Assembly: GCF_001949145.1 (NCBI RefSeq)
Contig: NW_019091416.1
Location: 669,728 to 733,727 of the forward strand
Origin: Acanthaster planci
Lineage: Eukaryota > Echinodermata > Asteroidea > Valvatida > Acanthasteridae
Direction of reading: 5' to 3'
Length of the DNA: 64,000 nucleotides
The first letter of the stretch is position 1; every line of letters begins with the position of its first letter. This document shows, in pieces, positions 24,442 to 32,631 of the stretch. The position numbers and the translations under genes are program-made. Under the pieces are notes generated by a model, which ran no database searches, was not told where the DNA came from, and saw nothing but the letters and a program-made list of their open reading frames with translations.

Positions 24442-24600
24442 GCCTGACAGACTCCTCTGTTGGATCATGGAGGAAGGAAAAGATATTTAAGGCGAAAATG
24501 ACTCTGCTACTGCTAGAACTAGACCTAGAACGGAGGCACAGCGCATCATATCATCGCCCGAGTCTACGCGTACTGGTTTGCATGCTTTGAGATCATATCG

Positions 24601-24608
24601 TGACGTCA
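24601..24608. promoter_or_regulatory. Palindromic CRE (TGACGTCA) upstream of GGH
   Basis: An exact CREB/ATF consensus site 160 bases upstream of the GGH ATG, a typical promoter distance. It sits at the outer edge of the left arm of the large palindromic element, whose other arm keeps only a half-site (CGTCA near 26880). Function is inferred from the match and its position. Confidence 0.45.
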
Positions 24609-24897
24609 TCCGCCCGGCCGGCCCACCAACCGGACCAGGCTAAAATTGGCACGAAATTCAGGCCGGATTTTTACGGCCGCAAGCAATCGTCGTGTGCATA
24701 TGTACTATGCAACCAGCTAGAAATTCTACGGAGGCCGATCACGGCATAGCAGAAAGAGCCCACAATCGTCCACAAACAAATTAAAAAAAAAACAATGTTT
24801 AAATAAATCCTTCGCTAAAACGTATCTTACCTGTGAAACAACGTGAACAACTGGGAACTTTTTTTTCATCAACGGAAACAATGTGTACGAAAAAACA

Positions 24898-25358
24898 CAA
24901 AGGCTGAGTTCGAGCGGCTTGTTCCCATATGTTCACGAACAGCTTGATCTGAGTTGTTCGTGGGTCGGTCACTCGAACGCCGGGAACAAACAACTGGTTA
25001 TCACACACAAGCAACATGCAACATGACGGCGTCCATTAAAGTTTGGATAACTGGGCTTAATTCTTTTCTGTTTAAACAGGAACATTCATTTCTGTGTTAT
25101 GGAGAATATTTAACGTTACTTTTGCAAAATTTCCTATTGTCAATGGCTTTGTAAGCCATTACTCTACTTTTTGCCATGTTTGCAACTGTTCAAAAATCAA
25201 AATCTCACGAGTTTTTCCGTGTGTTCCTGTAAAACCCTGACCAGGAGGTGGTGTGTCATCCTGTTCCGAGAACAGTGTTCTTGAGTCGTGTTCCTACCGT
25301 TCAGGCGCGAGAAAAAAAAAACCGTGTCAAGAACAGGCCGCCCGAACTGGACCTAAGC
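24898..25358. mobile_element. Inserted element with GTTCG(A/G)GCGGC(T/C)TGTTC termini
   Basis: The left end AAAGGCTGAGTTCGAGCGGC and the right end (complement of GCCGCCCGAACTGGACCTAAGCC) form an imperfect terminal inverted repeat. The interior repeats GAACA/TGTTC motifs. It is absent from the equivalent place in the right arm of the host palindrome, which marks it as a later insertion. No transposase is encoded. Confidence 0.55.
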
Positions 25359-25464
25359 CTTCGTGCAAAATGGATGAGGGCGCTAGTACAGACAATGATG
25401 GCCCCAAAATAAGCCTGAGGCCTTTGCGAACCGAATCGCAATTTGTATACTGTCAATATTTACA

Positions 25465-25735
25465 AATAGGTCATTTGGGAGACATTTTGTGGTAAGATTT
25501 CAGCATTAGGGAGACATTCGCTTTTAGGGAGACATTTCAGTGTCTCCCTGTTTTCAAACTACCAGAAGGAGGCCGAATTTTATCGTCCATATTTTGAGAG
25601 ATGGAAGTTTAGGGCCTAAAATGAAAACATACAAAGTTTGGTTCAGATCAGATCAGGGAATATAAATTGAATTATGGGCCAGTAAAGTTGGAAAAATTTG
25701 CACGTTCTTATGGGAATGTCTCCCTAATGACCCAT
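25465..25735 (-). mobile_element. MITE-like element with GGGAGACATT inverted termini, copy 2
   Basis: The ends TAGGTCATTTGGGAGACATT and GGGAATGTCTCCCTAATGACCCATT match copy 1 (18101-18350) in reverse orientation, with the same interior landmarks (ACATACAAAGTTTGGTTCAG, TATGGGCCAGTAAAGTT). It interrupts the left arm of the larger palindrome. Confidence 0.7.
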
Positions 25736-26916
25736 TGGCGGTAATCTCAATTTCTCTTCCATTAATTAAGGAAGTTGGTGGCACAGGAACTCGGTGGTTT
25801 GTAAAGAAGCATAGAATTTAATAGCAGAGATATAAAAGGGTGCCGGAATCTATTTAGAAAATGTGAAACACGAAAACGCAAAAATAAAAACCGCTCTATA
25901 ATATTGATTTCAGGAGTCAACGCACCCGATTAGGAACAAAAATGGGGTAAATCGGTTTCAGGGCCGAAAGTTGTACCATCCTAGATTTTCCCGTTTTGGT
26001 TCCTAACCGGGTTCTTTGACTCCTGAAATCAATTGGGCTGAGACAACCTGTGGGCCGAATCATTCGGGGTGCTAACTAAGTGTGCTTAGGGGTCCCCCTA
26101 CACATTCCTTCAGAGAAAAGCAAACTTTTTTGAAATCTAGTATGGTACAAAATCGTTTGAAAACGGACACCAGCCAAGAATCCGATTTTCCCGCTTTCAG
26201 TGGTTCCTAACCAGGTGCGTTGACTCTTGAAATCAATTGGGCTGAGCGTACATCAGCTCAGGGCTTTGTTCCGAATCTTTTGATCTTTTTCAAAAATTAT
26301 CATTGAAGAAGTCGTTAGTCGCCGTTTGGAGAATTAAAACCTATGCATATTTGCTAAAATATAGCGATTTTTATTTTCGCGTTTTCTTGTCTCATACTTT
26401 CTAAATATAGATGCCAGCACTCTTTTAAATCTTTGCTTTTAAATTCCATGCTTCTTCTTTGCAAACCACAGAGTTCATGTGCCACACAATTCCTTAATAG
26501 AAGAGAAATTGACAGTTAAACGTCCGTGAGGGCGTTGGGGCCATCATTGACATTAAATTATTGTCTGTACTAGCGCCCTCTTTCATTTTGCATGAAGGCT
26601 TAGTGTTTTGTTCCGGTCTGTGTTTCCTGTTGGTGAAATATAAAAAAACCGATTCGCAATTGTTCACGTTGTTTCATAGCTAAGATACATTCCAACCAAC
26701 AAGGGATTTATGTAAACATTGTTTTTTTTTCTGTATTCTGTGTGTGGACGTTTATGGGCTCTTGCTACTATGCTGTGATCGGCCTCCGTAGAGTTTCTTG
26801 CCGGTTACGTACGTGAACGATTACTTCCAGCCGTAAAAATAGCATCCAATTTCAGCCTGACCGGTCCGGCCCAACCTTGTCCGTCATCCACCCACTGTCG
26901 ATGGCCACCACATCCT

Positions 26917-27105
26917 TCCCGAGCTGAAGTGCACCCTCAATCGGCGAAAGAAAGACCATATCTGTTTACCAGCGGGTTCTTGCACGCGTTCATCTGCGCG
27001 TTTGCATCGACGAGACCATACTTTATGCCGGAACAAATTAGTTACGCGTACTCAGCGTGCTCCGGGTCAAACGCGCATATACTTGCGCGCCTCATAGTGT
27101 TTAAA
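26917..27105 (+). repeat. Dispersed repeat, copy 1 (paired with 43298-43490)
   Basis: CCCGAGCTGAAGTGCACCCTCA..., GGTTCTTGCACGCGTTC and GAGACCATACTTT align with 43298-43490 (CCCGAGTTGAAGTGCACCCT, GGTTCTTGCACGCATTC, GAAGACCATACATT). No coding potential is shared, so this is an unclassified interspersed repeat. Confidence 0.65.
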
Positions 27106-27210
27106 AAAACCAACAACAACAACGACAACAACAAAAGCACGTCCTCTTTTCTTCCGCTCGGAGCGGATACGATCTTTGGTCTAGTGTGATGTGACGGAGA
27201 CACAAGCAGT

Positions 27211-27781
27211 GTCATGAATAATACAATTCGTAAACATGAATAAAACAACATATGACGTTGCATATGAGTGAATACTGTTTTCGTCGTGCATACTTTTTGT
27301 CCAATAATAAAATTATTGTACATGTACGTGAACTGACAATACTTGTAGGCCTACATGTACATGTACTACTGTACCTGACTTGCGCCCGTGTGTCAGTACT
27401 ATCCGTATGCGCCCACAATTTTATTTTGTTCAGTCAAATGTACCTGACTTGCGTCCGTACGGTCTCTACTCCAAATGCGCCCACAGTTTCAAAAACCTAA
27501 GTATGTGAACGCATGTGGAGTACACACGGGCACAAGTGTGGTACATTTGACAAAAAATATTTAGTAGGAAATTGTGAGCGCATGTGGAGTACAAAGGGGC
27601 GCAAGTCAGGTACATGTATATGTACATGTACAACTGTACATGTACAGCTGTACATGTACATGTACATCTGAGAAAAAACATGCCCTAGAGACGCCGTGAA
27701 CGCGACGACGAATGCAGTATCGGCTCATGTAACGTCATATGTTGTTTTATTTATATCACGCATTGCTGTATTATTCATGAC
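27211..27781. mobile_element. 570-bp palindromic element
   Basis: The left end GTCATGAATAATACA and AAAACAACATATGACGTTGC are mirrored at the right end by GCATTGCTGTATTATTCATGAC and AACGTCATATGTTGTTTTAT. The interior holds several diverged copies of a GTACCTGACTTGCGCCCGT / TGCGCCCACA unit in both orientations, plus GTACATGTAC clusters. No transposase frame was seen. Confidence 0.65.
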
Positions 27782-29010
27782 CTATCCGGCTTGCGCCCAG
27801 ACAGTGTCTGGTCTGGTTCTGAGTATGCTCTGGCGCGACTGTAAATAAAAAAGCAGCACAGATCAGGTAAGAGCCTTTGATCAAGGCGTGCGTCGTAACG
27901 CCGACACTAGTACAGTTGACAATTGTAAAAACACGAAACCGAGGCACTCCGGACACTAGTACAGTGGTAACTCGAAAAAAGACCAGCGAGAGTGGCACTC
28001 GGACTGACGGTCTGGAATCACCCGGCAGGCTCAACGCAGCATGGATTGGGAAACCTGACAAAATTAATGAACCATGAATACCACAAAACGGTTAAGCGCA
28101 ACCTTGACTCTTGTGCAAATTTATCGTACTCCCTCGTGAGTGTAGTTAGGCAAATGACTGAGGATTGAGTGTAATAAATTTGAAAATTACATGAATTGGC
28201 CCTGCACTGATAATGAGCAATCATATATGGATATGGCCAATGGGATGGGGCACTGGCACGGATCCACGGTAGAGCCGTGCGGTGAGCCCCTATTGATCAG
28301 CTCGGGAGACCCGTTGCCGCGGCGCCAGCAGACTGAGTAGAGTTTTCTTAGTCACATCAATCGGTTTGGGGTGTGTTTTGGAGTTTTTGCCAGACAAGAG
28401 TGACGGAGCGATATACATTAAACGGTCGAAAGCCACAAAACCCAAGATGAAGGCCTCACTTTGTCTTTTTGGAGCAAAACCCATAGAGGCGGTTGACGTT
28501 ACACTGGTGGCAGCAGCGGCACGCTGATCGGACGGAGAAGACGGTTGAAGTATGCTTGGTGTATTTTTAAGGCATGTACAACCCGAGTCACGTTGGTCTG
28601 GCATCCGATTCGCCACTCGGCGGAGATGGAATAGGACCTCGGAGATTGTGGGTCAGCCAAATGGGCATAAGAAAATGCTGTGGACTGTTGACGGACTGGA
28701 CTCCGAGTCCTTTTCAATGAGGATGACCAAACTCTGGAAGATGTTGGCAGGAAGGAAGCAGCGACAGAGGGCCAGGCCAGACGGTTGAGCGACATGCATT
28801 GTCTGCACCGAAATAGTACGTGCTGTGTCCCCCCAGCAAACTGATCTGCGCTGTAGACATCGATGAAGTAGACTTAATTATGTTCCAGTCGGAACATTCA
28901 ATGCAGCAGGGGAGGGGCTTAGTTTCGGGACACTTGACGATGTTTCTGTTTGTTCACCTAGTGTCGGGCCCACAGGAAACCGCCCCATGTTCAAGACGGC
29001 ATCACAACAG

Positions 29011-29280
29011 ACATTCCGTTCCATTTGGCACGTAGTCAAGCTGTGTGTGTTGTTGCAGCGGGGCAGGGCTTCATCCTGGGACTTTCCTCCTTTCCAGAAC
29101 TACAAGAAGTGCCAGCGTCCATAGGGACCCCCCCCATGCTGAGGGAGGGGGGGTTCAGCAAAGCAAACACACTGTTCCATTCGGAACGTATGGTCAAGCT
29201 GTACGTGCCGTTGCAACGGGGGTGAGGCCTCATCACGTGGACTCCCCAAATTTTTCACTCCGCCAACTACAAGTGCTAGG
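29011..29280 (+). repeat. Direct duplication of a ~105-bp unit inside the LTR-like element
   Basis: 29011-29115 (CATTCCGTTCCATTTGGCAC, GTCAAGCTGTGTGTG, TTGCAGCGGGGC, AACTACAAGAAGTGC) and 29169-29280 (TGTTCCATTCGGAACGTATG, GTCAAGCTGTACGTG, TTGCAACGGGGG, AACTACAAGTGC) are diverged copies. A third weak relative begins near 28880. Confidence 0.5.
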
Positions 29281-29519
29281 ACTGACAAGAAACAACCCCA
29301 CGGTGCAAATACGGACGCAGTCTCCCACATTTGGTGCCCACAGGCTGTGGCAGCCCCTGTTGCAGGGGTCGGGACCCAAAGACACCCAACAACACATATG
29401 CCGTACAGCAGATGGAATTGGGGGCCTCTCCCGGTCGCACTTGTAGTCCTCCAACTCAGTGTGTCGAAGCCTAGCCTCCATTCGGAGCTAGTTCACCCGA
29501 CAAGAGTCATGGAGGTGGC

Positions 29520-29855
29520 GCCCGTGGAGTTGCTCCTCATGCAAGTGAATGGCGCGGAGCCAGTGGAGGGGCTCCGTGCGGTGATGAATGGGGTGGAGCC
29601 AACGGGGCCGCTCCGCACTGGCGCGAATGACGCGGAGCCTGCAGATGGGCTCCGCATGGGAGTTAATGGAGCCCAGCTGCTCCTCACAGAAGTCGATGGT
29701 GCAGGGCTGACGGAGGGCTCCGCACGGGAGTAAAAGGAGCAACTTGGCTCCTCACGCAAGTCCGTGATGCTGAGCCAGCAGGGGTGCTCCTCAGCTCACG
29801 GGAGTCAATGGAGCCACTCGGCTCCTCACACAAGGCAATGATGCTGAGGCGACAG
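29520..29855 (+). repeat. Minisatellite of ~33-39 bp units with GGAGCC...GGCTCC cores
   Basis: About nine imperfect units, each beginning GGAGC(C/A) or GAGCC and containing a nearby complement such as GGCTCC(T/G), which gives each unit a small stem. The unit lengths are partly multiples of three and keep a 128-codon frame open (29347-29733), which I regard as a by-product. Confidence 0.6.
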
Positions 29856-30754
29856 GGGTGACCGAACCATGTACCACGGACGGGAATTAGCACGGCATCT
29901 ACCCACCCGACGGCTGCGGGTAGTTGTCGCGCTGTGGCCGTGCTGGCTTGGTTAACAAAAAAGGAACCAAGTTGGATTGGCCGTTTAGACAATTCGTTAC
30001 TAACCCATAACACGACAATCTACAGGGGGAGTCGCCTGGAGCCTGCTTCAGCCGATAGGCACACCGGATGACGAGGAGCTTGATGTGGAAATCCCTCCAG
30101 CAACAGCGTCTACCTCGGAGGGCTGCTTGATCCCTGCAACCCCTCGTTTTCTAGAGAATGCCCCCACCGTTTCTGGGAGGAACCCATTCGGCGAACCGAA
30201 GTCCACTGGCAGATACCACCCAGCGGTACCCATTTTACTTTAGCGTTCCTGTTTTCTAAATTAATGTTTGTTAAGCTTTTTTCATCTATTTTCCTTTTTT
30301 GTGTAAAAGTCGCAGGTGCCAGCGGCTCGAACCTCAGCAGGCACCTGGTCGCTAGTGCCCGCGGCTTTGTTCGGGAATGAACAAGAGTCCTTGAAGGGGC
30401 GGTGTAGCGTCGGTGCTGGATGGGCAGTGGGACTAGCACGGATCCACAGTAGAGCTGTGTGGTGGGCCCATACAGCTGGTCAGCCTGGCCCGGGAGACTC
30501 CCCGTTGTCGCGGCGCCGGCGCAGTTAAGTGTTTTCTTAGTCACGTTGTTTTTGGGTGCGTTTTGGAACCTAATGCCAGAAAAGAGTGATAATATACGAC
30601 CAAAAGCCACAAAAACCCAAGTAGAAGACTTTTCAGCGTCTTTTGTCAGCGTGAGCAAGATCCATGGAGGCAGTTGGCGTTACATTACATCAAAATGGAG
30701 TCAATCCAACCACCTGACCATGAAATCAGGCAGGGACTGAAATTCCCATCCACA

Positions 30755-30835
30755 TGCTGACCTAAGTGGGATTCGAACCTGGATCGCAGAGGTGGAAGCC
30801 GAGGAAAGAGCCACTACACCAACTTGACTCCAGCT
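30755..30835 (-). repeat. tRNA-like SINE head, minus strand
   Basis: On the minus strand AGTTGGTGTAGTGG resembles a Pol III A-box region, and CCAGGTTCGAATCCCA a B-box, at tRNA-like spacing. There is no complete cloverleaf, so I call it a tRNA-derived repeat. Confidence 0.5.
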
Positions 30836-30858
30836 TCAGTTGGGACAACTCTTGGGCG

Positions 30859-31395
30859 TTCCAGGTGGTTCCTTTAGGTCTGCAATCAGTACCTCGGCTG
30901 AAAACAAAGTTGATGAAACCAGAAGTAGATGTCCGACGATCTCATCGAAAGTGGTGATATGCTTCGACGATCTTCTGTTGATTTCACAATCTTGGGCAGA
31001 TTGCAACAGGCAAATGACTTACCTCCTTGATTCACTCCCTAACCCAATAGGGTTTATGTAAAATCATATTAAAATCGGAGAATTTAGGACTGTTAGGGAT
31101 CGCCACCCAGATAGAGTTTCTGGGTCATACTGCAGATTCCCAGAAAATGATGCCGAGTCTTCGATGTCCAAAATTTTGTGGAGATGTGCAATCGGATGGC
31201 CAAAAAATTAAGTGCAACTGGCAAGCCCAATTGGGAAAATGAATGCTGTGGCAGATGTGGCTGCTGTTTTCAAAGCCTGACGAGCAGACCTAATTCAGTC
31301 AGTCGATCCAGATAAGTCCTACTTATCAGAGTCTGATTTCTGTGTCTCAAGACAGTCATTAAAATATTGGGCCCCCTTTTCTAAGTTCTATCACA
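30859..31395 (+). pseudogene. Decayed reverse transcriptase of DIRS/Ngaro-type retrotransposon
   Basis: Conceptual translation across several frames gives VVPLGLQSVPRLKTKLMKP (compare the FxLPFGLSSAPRxFTKLLKP motif of DIRS-like RTs). A shifted frame gives VVICFDDLLLISQS (the YxDD catalytic box with F-D-D). Then come IEFLGHTADSQKMMPSL and QLASPIGKMNAVADVAAVF, the characteristic thumb/connection region. At least two frameshifts and several stops separate the blocks, so it is dead. No tyrosine recombinase was recognised nearby. Family assignment is from motif memory, and a gypsy-like origin is less likely because of the SVPRLKTKLMKP block. Confidence 0.65.
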
Positions 31396-32399
31396 GAAGT
31401 TGGCAGTTACTTCACTAATGTTTATTTCTTCAAAAGAATAAGTCAATGCAACAACCAGATTTATTAAACTAAGACATTAAACGTCAGTATTTCAATCAAA
31501 TTTTATACGATTTGGCTCTTTCTTCTGTATATACTTACGTAGAATCAATTTAATATTTGCAAAAAAAATGTCTGGAGACACCCGTAAGTTGGTATCAAAA
31601 GGACCTTTGTGGAAAAAAAGAAAGACAAGTCCGGACTAATTTTAACATTCCAGAGAAGATTTGCACAGCATCATCGGTTTTGTGGCATGTCTTGTGTGTC
31701 AATGACAGAATTTGAATTGTATTTTGAAGTCAATGAAATCGAAATCTGCATTGAATTTGTGTAGGGCTTGTAATGTCTCAATAAATTCATCCTGGAAACA
31801 CCTCGTTTGTGCCATTTTCATCCTAATTCGTCACGCATTCCATACAAGTATTGTGAAACACGAACTTCCTGGTGTAAAAATGTGAAAAGTCTAAATTGAC
31901 CCTTCAACTTTGAAATCTGTAGTAAAGTTGAAATCTTAACGGTAATGATCAATGCAAATAATGTTTAATTCTATGTTCCTCGAAGCACCAAAATTTGAGA
32001 ATGACTTCATTGTGGGACTGGTGGCATATCAGTTCAAACTTGTCTAGAGAACATAAATATAAACTTGTATATTTTAATTCTATTGCAACCTCAAACAATC
32101 TGAAATTATCTGAGGTTAAGTACAGATTCAACCAGGCTGAGGCTAAGCTTCCTTGGAAGTTCTCTGATCACTGATTGGCTACAATTTGTGAGCAAACCTT
32201 TGTCTTTTGGAAGGGAGCAGGTACACTTAATAATACTGAATATTTATAAAATGCACATATCCAGAATTTCTGGTGCTCAAGGCGCTACGTCAGCATTAAA
32301 CTTGATCACTGTGCCCATAACCATCAATAAACCATCTCAGCTCTCTAGGAAACACACAGCTTGATGCTACCATTTTGGATGCAAACGGCTAATCAAGCA
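31396..32399. other. RT remnant to RPUSD1 3' flank
   Basis: AT-rich sequence of 1 kb with no supported gene. It holds the second GAATATTTATAA-type repeat start at about 32226-32295. Confidence 0.5.
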
Positions 32400-32560
32400 A
32401 AAGCATTTCTGTCCTTACGGGTGGAGTGAGGCAAGTCCGGGTAAAGTGACTTCAAGGTCACGACATGCAACCAGTGGCTGGATTCGAACCCCCAACCCTA
32501 TTGTGTGGGAGATACAAATCCTGACCACTGAGCTAAACCCTTCCACATAGGGAAGGCTGG
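32400..32560 (-). repeat. tRNA-derived SINE, family also at 42244-42520
   Basis: On the minus strand GGTTTAGCTCAGTGGTCAGG (A-box region) and GGGGGTTCGAATCCAGCC (B-box) are followed by AAGTCACTTTACCCGGACTT and GCCTCACTCC. The latter matches AAGTCACTTTACTCTGACTT, GCCTCTCTCT in the plus-strand copy at 42244-42520. It lies just 3' of RPUSD1. Confidence 0.65.
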
Positions 32561-32631
32561 GGACATAAAAAGCCACAGTCTCCTTCTCCTTCCAGCAAAT
32601 GGCCGCTTACGCATTGGTTTCAAGCTGGTGG

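Larger units (their letters stand above)
24606..26888. mobile_element. Large palindromic (fold-back) element with two nested insertions
   Basis: The left arm (24606 to about 25950) and right arm (about 26205-26888) are inverted copies. For example, GGAGGCCGATCACGGCATAG near 24730 matches the complement of CTATGCTGTGATCGGCCTCC near 26768. GAGGGCGCTAGTACAGACAA near 25376 matches the complement of TTGTCTGTACTAGCGCCCTC near 26560. The left arm is longer because it carries an element at about 24898-25358 and a GGGAGACATT MITE at 25465-25735 that the right arm lacks. No transposase frame was seen. The outer left end lies about 165 bases upstream of the GGH ATG. Confidence 0.75.
28220..30684 (+). 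mobile_element. Non-autonomous LTR-retrotransposon-like element
   Basis: Two direct repeats of about 265 bp, 28241-28503 and 30421-30684, share GCACGGATCCAC, GAGACTCCCCGTTG-like, CGGCGCC, GTTTTCTTAGTCAC and AAAAGCCACAAAA, and both end in GTTACA. Immediately after the 5' copy is TGGTGGCAGCAGCGG, positioned like a tRNA primer-binding site. The 3' copy appears to start at TGTAGCG (30403), preceded by purine-rich GAAGGGGCGG. The 1.9-kb interior encodes no recognisable gag, protease, RT or integrase, so it resembles a TRIM/LARD-type derivative. The exact 5' boundary and target duplication are unclear. Confidence 0.6.

Noticed and set aside
29045-29733. Overlapping 133- and 128-codon plus-strand frames
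   Set aside because: They lie in the interior of the LTR-like element and its minisatellite. No gag or pol motif, and reading is kept open by repeat units near multiples of three.
30110-30658. 182-codon minus-strand frame
   Set aside because: Antisense to the 3' LTR-like repeat and interior; no recognisable domain.
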